Below are positions 12,776 to 25,474 of a stretch of DNA of 64,000 bases, one piece after another. Location: positions 62,001 to 126,000 of the forward strand of contig JAEVLN010000043.1 of the NCBI GenBank assembly GCA_018350325.1, read 5' to 3'. The position numbers and the translations under genes were made by a program. Under the pieces are notes generated by a model that had not been told where the DNA came from, made no database searches, and worked only from the letters and a program-made list of their open reading frames with translations. This DNA comes from Globodera rostochiensis (taxonomy: Eukaryota > Nematoda > Chromadorea > Rhabditida > Heteroderidae). How positions within the stretch are numbered: position 1 is the stretch's first letter; each line of letters starts with the position of its first letter.

Positions 12776-13277
12776 TAGCCTAGCTCAGCTTCTAATTACA
12801 TTTATGTTCTACTCATCAAAAGCTTCGATTGGACTCACAAATGCAATAAAGCCAAGTTTGCTTTAGCTTCATGATAGCCTAAGCTCAATGAGTGCTTTCA
12901 AATGGTATCAATCAGCAGCACTGTTTTTATGCGGGTCGGCTCGGTTCGGAATCGAACAATAAAAAAAATTTTAAATTCGAAAATGTTATATAATTTTTTT
13001 GTTTGATGGCTCAACACCGCCCCCAATCTGTCCGACATATGCACCAATCTGCTGCTGTTCAGTCGACAAAACATTTCTTCTATTGAATTACATCAAAAAT
13101 CGGATTGTGAATGAATGAATGGATTTATTGTGTTGTTCCCGCCACTTCCCCCCCCCCCCCGTCGTCGTCGAGGTCATCTCCCATTCGCCGCACAAAAGTT
13201 TTTGATCAAAAAATTTAAGTCAAACCCACCAAAATCCGCGCCCCCGGCGCCTTTTGTGCCCCTCCGGAAAAGGTGCC

Positions 13278-13285
13278 TATAAAAG
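13278..13285 (+). promoter_or_regulatory. TATA box of the secreted Tyr/Gly-rich protein gene
   Basis: TATAAAAG lies 70 bases before the ATG at 13356, which puts a start site near 13310 and a short leader. It is the clearest core promoter motif in the window. Confidence 0.65.
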
Positions 13286-13355
13286 GGCGACATTTCACTC
13301 ATTCACTCACTAAATACCCCTCTCATTCTCGCGCAATTCATCCGGCAAAAACGAA

Positions 13356-14186
13356 ATGTTCTCGACGCCAAACCCAACTTCAACAATTGCCGTTTTTGTG
13401 CTGTGCCTCCTCCTCAAATGCCTTGTCACTTTTGTGCACAGCAACAGCGGCGGCACTCCCTCTGACTACCCGATGGGTTACGGTTACCCGTACGGGTACG
13501 GTAACCAACCAGCAGCAGCAGCACTACCGTACTCGCCATTTTCGTCGTCGTCAGCGACGTCATTACCATCATCAGTAATGCCACCGTACCCGTCCGGGTC
13601 CAACCCCTACCACAGCAGCTACTACTACCCGTCTTATCCACAATACCAACAACAACGACCTCCGCCCCCTTTCGCGTCCAACACGTTGCCAACAAACTCT
13701 GGCTTTGCCGCCGGCGGCGGGTCGCCCTACAATCGGCCCCCATACGGTGGCGGCGCTTACGGTGGCCCATATGCCGGCGCATACGGTAACAATGCGTACG
13801 GTAGCAACAACAACAACAACGGCTACGGTACCTACGGCGTACGGTGAGTTTTTCGTTTACTGTTTCTGTGCTTATTTGGCCAAATTTTTTTCGCCGTTTT
13901 TTTTTGGCAATAAATCCGCTCCCTTTTCTCAGTGATATCGCACGAATTTAAAATTCCCCCCTAAAATAGAACGGATTGCAGCAACCAATTTGGCCAACCC
14001 ATCCCGTCGCCATATGTCGGCAGTCAATTCGGCGCCGGCGGCGGTGGTCGACCGGCGCCATTTTTGCCCGGCGGCCAACCGGTGTACCCGCAGGGGCAGT
14101 CAGCCGGCACTTCGCCCGATCACTCCTACTACAAATACAGCCCCTACGGCGTTTACCATGGCAATTATGCGGCCAATGGTCACTAA
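13356..14186 (+). CDS. Secreted Tyr/Gly/Pro/Ser-rich structural-type protein
   Basis: Two exons: 13356-13843 (donor GTGAGT) and a second starting at 13970 or, by the better TTGCAG acceptor, 13982; both keep the frame. The stop is TAA at 14184-14186. The product is about 230 residues. A hydrophobic N-terminus (FVLCLLLKCLVTFVHS) looks like a signal peptide cleaved near residue 30. The rest is low complexity, with Gly-Tyr, Ala-Tyr-Gly and Pro-Tyr repeats and an Asn run, and it ends with a Tyr-rich YYKYSPYGVYHGNYAANGH. This composition is typical of secreted extracellular-matrix, cuticle or eggshell proteins, but no family can be named. A TATA box upstream suggests strong, regulated expression. 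It converges with the decarboxylase gene 578 bp away. Confidence 0.8.
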
Positions 14187-14763
14187 ATGACACAATTCAA
14201 TGAAAATGACGCGCCCGCGGCAGGCTGAGAAAGTGGCATTTGATGATGAACAAATGGTTTTCTTTTTTTGTTTGTTTTTTCTTACGATTTATTTTTTGTG
14301 TGATATTTTGCGTTTTTTTTTGGCAATTCATTATCTTTTTTTTTTGGTTTTTGGCACTTACCCCCCTCCCCCCCCACCCGGCCCCATCACCATCATCAAA
14401 TGGTAAACGATTCGGCGGCATATAACTTCCCTTCAGTCTGGTCCGATTTGCTCGTTTTTTATGTCAAATGGAAGCTCTCGATAAATCAAAACATTATAGC
14501 TTTACGATTTGACAAACAACAAATTTTCGGGAATTGTTCGGGTTTGAAATCGGTCGAAGGAACTCATAAATCGTTTCTACGACCCCAAAAACCCCCTTTC
14601 TGTCGACTTAAAACAAATTTTTGTCACATTATATACTTTTAAGTACCTAGGTTTCTTATAAAAATTTTATAAAATTGAGAAGGACGACATATTTTTCAAT
14701 AAAATAAAGTATGTAAACATAATACAAACAAACAAATATACCGCAATCTCATCTTCATAATTA

Positions 14764-17700
14764 TCAAAGCATCTTACAGTCCACCCTCGTTGCGTTGCTG
14801 CAATTGCTGTTGCCGCCGCTGCCGTTGGTGTTGCTGCTGCTGCTCGATGATGAAGACGCCGACCCGCCGCCGGTTGAAGACGAAGAAGCAGCAGAAGAAG
14901 TGAATGAGAGCACACGGGGCCCAACCCCGACCTTGCTGAGCACTGAAACACCAATGTGAAAGCATTTTGTGGGAAAGGGTCAAATCGGTTTTCGGTGATG
15001 ATCAACCAATTTTCATAGTGATCAAAACCCAATCTAATCAACATTAAACGCTAATACAACGAAGAATCAATAAACGAATTGAATGTTCCCACTAATGCGT
15101 TGAATTTGAATGGCACGCGGTGTCGTCCATGGGAATGTTGCGGCTTTTGTGCTGCTACTGTTCGGCCCCGCCATTTCCGTTTGAGCATCTCAAAAATGAG
15201 AAAAAAGTAAAATGCAATTTTAAAAATGTCTAAAATTAGATTCATTGCATATTAAGAGATCAATCGATTTATTCATATAAAAACCAATTAATTTTAATTC
15301 TATATTTCGGAATCTGAAACAGAAAATGGCACATACCATCTTCTTGCGCCTCCTCTTCCCCTTCCTCGCCATCAGCAGCTGGGCCGTCGTTGTCATCGGG
15401 AAATTGGCAATTGAACGTGAAGCATTGTGCGAACGCGCGCCGCAGCAACGCGAGCGTGTCCACCTTAGAATTTATTTTTTGTAGGATTGTCGTTTCCGAA
15501 TCGAACCGTGGAGCCATGAATTTTCGTTCGATTGGAAACCAAAAGATTCCTCGAAACTGACAACTCTAATTTTGTTTCAGATCGACAGGATTTAAGAACT
15601 GATTAATCCATGGGAGGGGAGGTGACCCAAGCTATTCAACGATTTTGGTGATTTGCTTTTTGGCCCAAAAAGGTGCAATTTCATTAATATTCCAATTTTG
15701 CAAATTTCTCGCGCACCTCCAACAGCAGGCAACAGTTGGGCCCCGCGTCAAAAGTGTACGCGAGTCGGGTGCCGAAGCGCGTGTTGAAGTCGTGCACAAA
15801 TTCGATCAGCGCATGCGAAGTGGCGTTCAGATACTGCAATTTTAAAAATGTTAAATTTATAACAATTTAAAAAAATCACTTTGTTTTTTAATACACTTAC
15901 GTTCAGTGGAGGACATGTATCCATGCAAACGGCGTGCAATTGGTTGGCTAAAACAAAAAAATAAAGTGGCATTTTTACTTTACAAATTAAAAACAAATAA
16001 ATAAATCAATCAATCGGTCAAACGGACATTCCGCCATGGTGATTTCTGCCAAAGTTGCAAAGTTTCGCTCCCGAATAGCACCCATCAATCTGAAAATTAA
16101 AAAAAAATAAGGATTACCCACCAAAATTCCACAAATTTTAAAATAAAAAATTCTTTCAAAATATCCCTCTTCTTCCAACAAACAAAACAATAAATTTATA
16201 ATTTAGAAGGAATGGTTCGGCGTGCAAAAAAAAGAAAAGAAAAGCGCACTGTTTCACCCGCTTCGGCACCAGCAGCTGCACTCGAGTGTCCATCAATTCG
16301 GAGGTGCGCACGGTGTTGCGCATTCCGACACTGCTGCCCACCTTTTTGTGCTCCGTGCTGACGACGACGATGACAGCACGCATTTGGGTCCAATGGGAGG
16401 GGGGCACAAGTTTCTATATAAAGAAAAAAAAAATTTACATTTTTTATTTCGCTCCCCCCCACTCCGTGCAGTCCACTAACCAGGAATTTTGAAAATTCCA
16501 AGACAAAAAAAAAAAAGCCAAAAAATTTCGGCCGTTTCCCCTACATTTTAACCTGGTGTTTTTGAACAAATTTGATTTTTATAATTTTTATTAATTAATT
16601 CGCCCACCTCACAAAAACAGTCCGAATCGTTTTGCTGCTGAGTGCCCGCCTTCCAGTGAACAAAACCGCCCTGAATACTTCGACATGCCGAGCCGGAGCC
16701 TTAACAATGCCGGGAAAAAGGCTTAAATAACAAAAACAACAGAAAAATGGGAGGAACGGACAGTCAGTCGCCCAAACCCGAGGGGAAGCATCAGATTTTT
16801 TAATAAATTTTTAAGTAATTTCAAAAATTGTTTTAAAAATTTTTACCCATCCTGGCCATTCTGATGATGTCCCGTTCGGACAAGCGAAATATTTTGCCAA
16901 GCCCATACGCAATGGCAGCAAAACCGGCGGCCTAAAAAAGAGTTTGGGAAATAAAAGCATTTAATTTTTTGTGTTTAAAATCAAAAGTCTTCACTAAGAA
17001 AAATATACAGAAAAAAACATATTTTTCCCAAAAATTGTGGCAGCAAATGTGCCAAACAACTCTCAGTTTCATGCCATTCTCTTTGTTTGTTTAAATTGTA
17101 AAAAAGAGATACCGACCGAAGAAGCAAGTCCGGCTGCAGTTGGAAAATTTGTGTGCGACTCAATCTGAAAAATGGAGGATTTTCGTTGATAAATTAAAAT
17201 TCAAAAACAGAAAATTGGCTAAACCGGAAATCTTTAGGGAACCAAACATCAACATGAAAACTGACTTTGGTGTGCCAACGCTTTGAAGTCGTTTGGCCCT
17301 TCAATTTGCGCTTTCTGTTGGAGTATTCTCGAATTTGCTAAAAAAATTTCAATAAATTAATCAAAACATAAGTTTTCGGTAAATAATACTGCAAAATCCC
17401 TCGCGTTTTGCTTTTTTTGAGTGTTTTCAGTGCTGTAGAACTTGCCAGGTCAAATTAGCAAAATATTTTAAATTCTTACCCTAAATTCATGAAATTTTGG
17501 CGAACCTCCAAACAATCAGGAAATTTCAAATATAAAGAATTTAAAAAGCGTAAAGGTATAGGTTTCGAGGTCATTGATTCCAAATCTAACCCTCTGTCAG
17601 TCGCCTATTTGAACCCCAAACCGAGCAAACAAAATTCAAAAAGACAATTCGAATTTAGTTGAAAAAGTACCTATTTTAAATCGAGGTTCGGAATAGTCAG

Positions 17701-18237
17701 AAACGGAAGTCAGAACCGGATTCTATATAAGCTCAGCTCAAAATTTTGGTGGGCTTTAACAACAAAAAAAACTTCGTCAAATGGGGGGGGCACCAGCTTA
17801 AAAAGGTGCAAAAAGTGAAACCTCAAAAAGATGTCGGAATCGCGCACTGCCGGCTATGTCAATGGCGGCTCCGTTCAGCGTCACCGAATTAGTCTCAACA
17901 TTGGGCCCAATGGAAATGTGTGTCGTGGCCCGCAGCTCATCAATTGTGATCGCAATTGAGTCGTTGAGCGGAAGGACGAGCTCCTGAACACGGGGGAACA
18001 GAGAATGGAACGGGATCGGACTACCGAAAATGAATTTTCGCTAAGAAAAGCAAAGAAATTCTTAAAAAACTAACAATCTAATCATAAATAACTGAACAAT
18101 TTACGTTTCAACTCAAAAAAAATTCAGGATTTGTCAACAAAAAAACAATAAAAATGAGTGACCTCATTTCTTTTGCCCCAATATTTGATCAATGCGATGT
18201 TCACCGGCGCCTGAATCGTAATTTCGAATCCACTCAT
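14764..18237 (-). CDS. mvd: Diphosphomevalonate decarboxylase
   Basis: Last enzyme of the mevalonate pathway: ATP-dependent decarboxylation of mevalonate diphosphate to isopentenyl diphosphate, a GHMP-kinase-fold enzyme. Thirteen exons join in phase: 18237-18163, 17983-17822, 17337-17254, 17164-17117, 16931-16847, 16699-16608, 16413-16250, 16089-16028, 15947-15901, 15833-15717, 15463-15337, 15188-15093, 14942-14764. They give 445 residues against about 400 in animals. Family motifs in order: APVNIALIKYWGKRNE, ELVLPLNDS, NFPTAAGLASS, GSGSACRS (substrate-binding Arg), SHWTQMR, GSSVGMRNTV, ERNFATLAEITM, YTFDAGPN (catalytic Asp), SKVGVGPRVL. Two oddities: an acidic insertion in exon 11 (DGEEGEEEAQED) and a Ser/Gly/Asn-rich C-terminal extension of about 50 residues. 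The gene is head-to-head with the amidase gene, 1.25 kb away. Confidence 0.93.
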
Positions 18238-19491
18238 TTTATCGGCCTGATTAGAGCAACAAAAGCAGTTAAAATATCAATTTTTCAAACAGAAAAACCG
18301 GCGAAAAAAAATGGCCAATTACAAAATTCGAAGTCTGTCAAAATCTCAAACAAAAAGATGCAACGCCGGCGTGCGAACCAAAAAATCCGGCGTCCGCGGA
18401 TCGCGCAAAAATTTTGTCGTGGATCACACGGTAAATGTTGCTCTTTGTGGTTTTGTGGACTTTTTTTAAAACTTTTTTAAAGAAAATATAACAAAATGCT
18501 CGTAAAATTTTGAATATTTGGCATAATGTTGGTGAGATTTGGACTAAATTTCTTAACAAAAATAGAAACCATTTTTTAAAAATTTCTCTCGCCTGAACCC
18601 CCACTATCCCTCACCACTTCCACGCAACAACAAAAAAAACAGATATTTTTCGCTCAGAAAAACTTTAATATCGTTTAAAGCCATTGTTTCCCACCTGTCG
18701 GCATCAAATTTCCACAAAATGCTCATTTGTGACAAGATATTGCTCAATTCAATAGTTTTTAATCAGAAATTTAATATTCTTTTCATAACGTTCTGTTGCT
18801 GCTGGGTTCTCGAACAAGTTAAGAGGGGGATGCATGAATCATCGTCCCCAAATCAACAAATTATTTTCCTTTCACCTTGCGCAAATGAATACACCACACC
18901 AACCAAACCAAAGACCGCTGCGCGGTGTCCGACAATTGGGCGGGGGGGGGGGAAGTCAAGGACACGAGTTGCTGCTGCTGTTAACCACTGAACCAGCGCA
19001 CATTTCTTTTCATAATAAAAAAAAACATTCAATGGAAGGACGAACATAAACCACAACCCCCAAATTCATTCCTTTCCTTTTGCTCATTTTCCCTTTTTAT
19101 TGAAAAAAGTTAGGGCCAATTTCATTGGAATCGAACATCGAGAATGGCTCATTTTGATCGATCGAACCGAAGTTTATATGTAGGGTTTTTCCTGGCCGAT
19201 AAGATGATAAATAGCACATATTGATCAGCAATTTGAGACGACAGAAAGTCTCGGCCTTTATCGCCCTTCATTTTTGTCGTAAAATTAAAGTATAAGTACA
19301 GTTGACCTTCTGAAATTAAAATTCCCAATCTGGTATTTCCGGATTTGATGAATATTACAAAAATTATAATTTAAAAAATATAAAGCGAATTCAACCCTTC
19401 CTCGACCCTCGAATTCTGCAAGTAACATTATCAATAATTTCTATATGACAAATCACATTTAAGCCTAAATTGTTCATGTAATGTTTTTTAG
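18238..19491. other. Intergenic region between divergent genes
   Basis: It separates the decarboxylase (minus) and amidase (plus) starts and must hold both promoters. It is AT-rich with one G9 run near 18940. I see no TATA box or exon, and the open frames have no coding character. Confidence 0.6.
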
Positions 19492-22400
19492 ATGAAGCCC
19501 CTGTACCCAGTCCTCAAGCTTGTTTCAACTTCTTACTTTATGTCAATTTCGGCCATTTTTCGGATGGCCAATTTTTTCAGGACGCGGCACACCATTGACA
19601 AACCGACCAACGAACTTTTGCTAATTTCGGCCGGCGAGGCGGCCACATTGATTCGCAAAGGCGAAGTAATAAACAAAAATTGTTTGACAATTTTTTTTCT
19701 GATTTTTAGTAAGAAAATTTGTCCAAATTATAAATTTAGAGCCTTTTTGCGTTTCAAAAAACACTGGAGTTTTTCTTAAGATCAGTTCTTTGCAACTCGT
19801 CGACGCGTACATTGAGCGAATTCGCCATGTTAACGGTGCACTGAATGCAATGGTCGACGAGAATTTCACAACTGCACGAAATATGGCGATGAACATCGAC
19901 AATTACTTGAGCATTCTCGACAAAAATTCTACAGAATTCGCAAATGTAATTTATTTTTTAAATTTTAATGGTGAAGCGCCTCAAAATTTGAGTAAACTTT
20001 TCAAGCCGTTATTATTATCGCTATTTTTGGGATCACAAATTTCTTGACTAAACTCGTTAAATTTTGTTTAAAATTCTGGCCAATCTTGGTTGCTTTTTTT
20101 AAAAAAATTTTTGTCCATTTTTGCAGCTTGTTCGCGCGAAGCCGTTGCTCGGCGTGCCGTTTACTGTGAAGGACAACACTTTTTGCAAGGGCTTTGTGTG
20201 CACGGTGGGCGTGTCGGCACGCAAACAGAACGGACTGGCGAGTCAAGAGGACTCGGAGGCGGTCAGACGGTGCGCAAATGGTGGCGGACGACAAATTTTT
20301 ATTAAACAATTTTAAAAAAAATTGAGTCCATTGAAATTTCAATGACCGTGAAATTTTAATGTTTTAAGACTGAAAAAGTTCGATTTTTTGACGCGATTTG
20401 AGTGCAGATTAGTAGCGCCACTATCCGAAAAAAGACCAAAATTGAAAGAGCAAAAACGGTCATAAATATAAAAAGCTAAAAATACATTTTAAATTTAAAA
20501 ATGAAATAATGAAATAAACAGATTGAAGGAGGCCGGCGCAATTCTCTTGGGCATCACCAACGTGCCCGAGTTGGCATTGTGGTGGGAGACGAACAACACC
20601 ATTTACGGCGTGACAAACAACCGTAAGTTTTTTTTTCTGTCCCCCCCCCCTCTCAAAAAAATTAAATACATATTATTGGAGGAGTTTTCATTTTTTGATG
20701 TATCAATTTTGGCGTAGAAATTTAGGAAATTCTTCCATAATCCATCGTTTTCCCCCTCCTTTAGCCTACGATTTGCGACGGACGCCCGGGGGCAGTTCGG
20801 GTGGCGAGGGCGCCCTTTTGGCCGCCGCCGGGTCAGTAATTGGACTTGGCAACGACGTGGGCGGTTCACTGCGTGTACCGGCACTGTTCTGCGGCGTGTT
20901 TGGGCTGAAGCCGGGCCCAGGTGGGCGCTCAAAATTGATGAAATTTTTTTAAAGATTGTTACAAAAATACTTATTAATAGGCGTTGTTCAGTCTACGGGC
21001 ATTTTGCCACGGGTTCACGGAGGTTACATGATTCAAATGGCGACTGCCGGGCCAATGGTAAATTTAAAAAAAAATCATATTCAAGAAAATTCGATTTTTT
21101 TAAGACCCGATATGCAAGCGATCTGTCATTGATGCTCAGAGTACGTTTTTATGTTTTTTTGTGTTTAACTACCATTGACGTTATTTTGTGAATTTTTGTT
21201 GGGTTGGAGAATCATTTTTTTTGCAAAAGTTTTGCGAGATTTTGAAAATTTGATTTAAATTAAAAGTTTTTTATTTAGGTCCTTGCCGGTGAGGAAATTG
21301 CGGAGAGCCGACTGCGGCTGAGTCAGCGCGTCAATTTCCGAAATGTTCGCGTCTTTTACATGGAGGACCTCAAATCGTTGGTCAGCCAAGGCCTGTCGCC
21401 GGAAATGCGCGACTCCGTGAGAAAGGTTAGCCCGGATTAGTAACAAAAAAATAATAATTTTGACAGAATAATGTAATTGTTAATTTGTGGACTTTCGGAG
21501 ATCGAATGTTGAATCGGAATCTGACGTCCAATTCGTTCGAATTCGGAGATTCCCCGCATTCAAATCTTGGCTTTTGTCTATTTTTGATATTTTCCATAAT
21601 CGGGGGTGGGGAGGGCTTTAGTTTTTTTCCTGATTTTCTGGCATAAAAAAATTTAGACAGCAAAGTATTTCGAGAAGAAATACGACATTTGCGCCCATCG
21701 CTTGGACTTGCCGCTGGTCCATCGGGCATTCGAAATTTTTTTGGCCAGCATGAACGAGGAGGAGCACGACAACCTCGGCAAGGCGATGTCCAATTTTGCA
21801 GTATGTATTTTTTGAAAATGTTTTTTTTTAAATTACATTTTTGCGTTTCTTTGCCTCGAAAAATTTTTAAAACCTTTTTTTTAGTACGAAGTGAATTGCT
21901 TCGCGGAGTTGGTCAAGTATCCGTTCGGCTGGTCCGATCACACACTGCCGGCCATCATCACCGGCATTCGCAGCAAATTGCCGCAGCAGAGCGATGCACG
22001 GAGGAAATTTGTGAGCATTTTTCTTTATTGGATTGACTGAAAATGGCAATTTTTTTTTTGTTTTAATTTGTAAACGAATGAAAACCCTCCGAAAAGTTTG
22101 TCATTTTGAAACTTCAAAAATGATGCAAATTTTCGATAAGAGAAAAAATGTTTCGATTAAAAATGGCATTTACCCGTCAGGTTGAAAGCAAGCGTGACCA
22201 GCTGAGGCGTGAAATTGTCTCATTGCTCGGCGACGACGGCATGTTCATCTTCCCCGCCTTCACCACAGTTGCGCCGCTGCACAACCAACCGCTGTTCACG
22301 CCCATGGACATCATTTACACAGCGGTGTGGAACACGCTGGCACTGCCCGCGTTGGCATGCCCGCTGGGGTTGAACGACGACGGGTTGCCCACCGGTGTGC

Positions 22401-22810
22401 AGATCGTCGCCGGGCCTGACTGCGAGCGGTTACTGATCGCCGCTGCACAGGTGGGAGTGAGCCAGCTGGTGTGATCAGAGTCAGCAGACCACAGTGATCG
22501 GACTTTTTAAAGACTGGTCGCGACTCTGTAGAGAATTTTTGTCTGAACATTTGGGTTGGGCATGAGGGGGCCAATTCTGCTGATCAAACCACTTTCTGAA
22601 AACATGAACCCAAGGTCGATGGGGGGTGTCCAGCCTTGCCGGGAAAGACCATCCACCCCACCCCGCTCAAAAAACGATTAATTTCAATCATTTTTGACAA
22701 ATTCCTTTGCGCAGGATCTCGAGGAAGGCTTTGGCGGCTGGGCGGCACCAGAGCTGCACTGGGGATGGCACTTGCCCAAATGTTTGCGAAAGTTCACCGC
22801 CAACGTTTGA
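19492..22810 (+). CDS. Fatty-acid amide hydrolase 2-like amidase
   Basis: Amidase-signature serine hydrolase that would cleave fatty-acid amides such as N-acylethanolamines. Twelve in-phase exons: 19492-19665, 19781-19945, 20127-20269, 20522-20622, 20765-20920, 20981-21057, 21105-21140, 21279-21425, 21657-21800, 21885-22010, 22181-22450, 22715-22810; 544 residues, close to the 532 of human FAAH2. The hydrophobic N-terminus (residues 1-30) fits membrane anchoring. The Ser-cisSer-Lys triad is intact: Lys128 in PFTVKDN, Ser205 in PGGSSGGEG, Ser229 in [32 protein letters not shown] and the C-terminal EEGFGGW are FAAH2-like. It lies upstream of the thioredoxin-like gene on the same strand, 788 bp apart, too far for a typical nematode operon spacing. 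Confidence 0.92.
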
Positions 22811-23597
22811 ACAAATGTGGAGGTCAACCGGCACCACCAAACTTTTGCCATTTGTTGAACGACGACGAATTTATTGCGATAAAACAACTCTAAACACAAC
22901 ACTTGTCACAAACGCCGTTCAAATTCAAATGCATTTTACAATATATTATAAATATGTAGGGAAGAGGGGATGAGCAACTCCCAAAAAAAGAAACTTTTGG
23001 GCATTTTTCTGATTTTCAAAATTGTACACATTAATTGCGGTTTTGCTCATCCGCCGTTTATGCCTAAATATAATGCATTAATTTTCTTATTCATTTTGTA
23101 TTATGTATTGTGGTGATTCGTCGGCTTTTCACATTTCATTTGTCTGTTTTCAAATTGTGTATGCGCGCGAGTGATTCATTTTTTCCATTCCTCAAACGAT
23201 TTTCACATACCGTGTATTCAGACTTTTAAATTAATTCTTGTTGTACCGAATCTACAGATAAATCAACATACTACTCACTTACACTTGCATATTCATATTT
23301 ATGAATACATTTTCATTAAAAAAGGATAAAAAAATTTTGCGGGAGTAACGATCTTTAATTCTCGCTCCCGTTAATTTGGGCCGGGTGGCATTTTTAACGG
23401 GAGGATTCCCGCTCCCGGGAAATTTCGAACTTCCGCGTCCGGACTAATTTTTGGCGAAATGTTTCTTTTTTAAATTAAACAATTTTGGACTAATTTTTAT
23501 CACAAAAATCTGAAATTCAACATTTTATTTATCAGTTTCGTGACTCTCTAAATCAGCACAAAACTAAAAAATTGGCACACTTGGAAGCCTTGCTTTA
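22811..23597. other. Intergenic region with a GC-rich repeat fragment
   Basis: AT-rich spacer. At 23338-23450 it holds the AACGGGAGGATTCCCGCTCCCGGG-type dispersed repeat related to those at 12620 and 34467. No gene seen. Confidence 0.55.
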
Positions 23598-24621
23598 ATG
23601 CTTTCTCGTCACTTTGCCCTCATTTCCTCCCACCGGTTGGCGGCGGTGCCATGTCCATTTCCCTTGTTCATCAGCAGCGGTGCTAAAGCCGCAACAATAA
23701 CAACAACAACAGCAGCAGCTGGTGCGGCAGGCGATGGGCATGGCACGGAACAGCAAAAACATTTTCTGGCATCGGTATCCGACTTGAAATCGGGCGAGGC
23801 GGATGCCGTCGTCGATTTTGATGCGATGAACAAAAAAGTAGGGAACGCATTAGAAAAAATGATGGATTGGACTGTCTCGAACGCAAAAAAGATGTTCCTC
23901 TTCCTTTTCACCTTTACAGTGTGATTTTTGTCCAATCATTTTTTTATTTCGGGAAAATTCGCTAGAGAAATTTAAATAAATTTTGTGTTGTGTTCAAAAA
24001 TTTTAATGATTTTTAGGTGCTGCTTTTGTATTTCTCGGCCGGTTGGTGTCACACTTGTAAGGATTTTACTCCAAAATTCAAGGCAAAATTGTTTTGTTTT
24101 TGACTTCTTTTGAACACCTTTTGTTAAGCAATTCTACAATCAGACGAAAAATGACGTTGCCGTTCTGTGGATCTCAAGAGGTTTTATTTTTTGTTTTTGA
24201 CTTTTTGTTGTCATCAATGAAAGCTAACAAAGTAAAATGTTTGAAATTTTAAATCTTGAAACTTTTTCTTTTTAACAGACAAAAGCAAGGAGGAGCAGCT
24301 CCAATATTATGCGAAAAGTTTGGACCCGAGTTGGCTTTACTTGCCCCTTGGAAAAACTGTTCGGTGTGTGGGGCTCTATTTAATTTTTTTAAATATCTTT
24401 TTTATTAGCGATTTTCTGAAGATGTACAAGCTGTACGGGTTGCCCAGCGTGAAATTGGTGGACAGAGAGGGCAATTTGGTTGAGGAGGAGCTGAAAAAGG
24501 ATATCGAAGTAATTAACAAATTCGTTAAAATTTCGAAAAAATTGCGTGTAATTTAGTTTTTTTTTAGGCTGGAAATGCTGACGAACTGCTCCAAAAATGT
24601 AAGAAGCAATTGGGCATTTGA
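23598..24621 (+). CDS. Nucleoredoxin/tryparedoxin-like thioredoxin-fold protein
   Basis: Thiol-disulfide oxidoreductase of the nucleoredoxin-like group. Six in-phase exons: 23598-23837, 24017-24082, 24129-24180, 24279-24363, 24409-24508, 24568-24621; 198 residues. The N-terminal 80 residues contain an Arg/Ser-rich, acid-poor start (MLSRHFALISSHRLA) that could be a mitochondrial presequence, then an Ala/Thr-rich linker. The fold begins with VLLLYFSAGWCHTC (redox WCxxC, Cys91 and Cys94), followed by FYNQTKNDVAVLWISRDKS, WLYLPLG and the cis-Pro loop YGLPSVKLVDREG, the order seen in nucleoredoxin-like proteins. The usual active site there is WCPPC, so HT between the cysteines is unusual. The intron after exon 2 has a GC donor (AAG/GCAAAA), because no GT keeps the frame. 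A polyadenylation signal AATAAA lies near 24680. Confidence 0.85.
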
Positions 24622-24870
24622 AATGTTAAATACTCAGAATCGAATTTGTTCTGTATTCTATTTTTGTACAAATCTAAAGAAATAAACTTTTCTTTTGCAC
24701 CATTCGTTTTCATTCGCATCATTTTTGTTGAAAAAGCGAATACGGCCAATTAACAATAAAGCATATTGGATGTCGATTTAAGATGAAAGGTACTGACATG
24801 AAGAAACAGCTTTTAGATTTTGTTCATGGGCCAATTTGCCATAAAAAAATCAAAATTGCAACTTTGTTTT

Positions 24871-24982
24871 TAGCATTCGACTTTGGCGTTCTGTATTATT
24901 CAAATGTAGCATTCGACATTGGCATTCTGTTCTTTTCAAATTTAGCATTTGACTTTGGCGTTCTGTCAGATACGAATAAGTA
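24871..24982 (+). repeat. 36 bp tandem repeat, three units
   Basis: TAGCATTCGACTTTGGCGTTCTG-type units start at 24871, 24907 and 24943. The period is a multiple of three, so a 66-codon frame runs through, but nothing else supports coding. The last unit marks the left edge of the segmental duplication (the matching phrase is at 32480). Confidence 0.8.
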
Positions 24983-25474
24983 ACAAATGAAAATTCGAGT
25001 TAGACGAACATCGAACGAATTTTTGATTAAACACACTGTGCTTCCTCTTTTTTTACAGAGCTCAGAAACAAATTCTCACCCAAAAGCTTAAAATTTTAGG
25101 ATTATGGTAAAATTTTTTTAAATATTTCCAGCAAACAAATTGAAAAATTAGAAGATCTTGATTAAAATGAGTGAAAAAAAGAATTGTGCGCAAATTACCT
25201 AGATTTCCCTCAAAAAGCTGAAGAATTTCTCAACATATCTTGCTTCTTTTTTTTTGCATCTGGCGCTTTCGCAGGTGTTGGTTGAACATGTGAGGTTTCT
25301 TTTACATAGCGAGCTGGTTGAACTGCTCGAACTTCACGAAGTGGTGATGAATTTTCTTTGCTGCTTCTCTGGCTTTTTAAATGTATCCACGCCTATTTCT
25401 TTGTAATGGAAAAACAATTTTCACTTTAATTCTGGAATTCAGATCTGAACCCTTCTGAAGAATTTATATCATTA

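Larger units (their letters stand above)
5862..13277. other. Gene-poor, repeat-rich stretch
   Basis: I see no convincing exon across these 7.4 kb. Contents are the repeats listed separately plus G/C homopolymers, including G22 near 7823-7844 and C-runs near 9424-9438. The open frame at 11521-11871 is discussed under rejected items. Confidence 0.5.

Noticed and set aside
24783..24983. 66-codon frame through the 36 bp repeat
   Set aside because: The period of 36 keeps the frame open by itself, and the sequence is hydrophobic and repetitive without other support.
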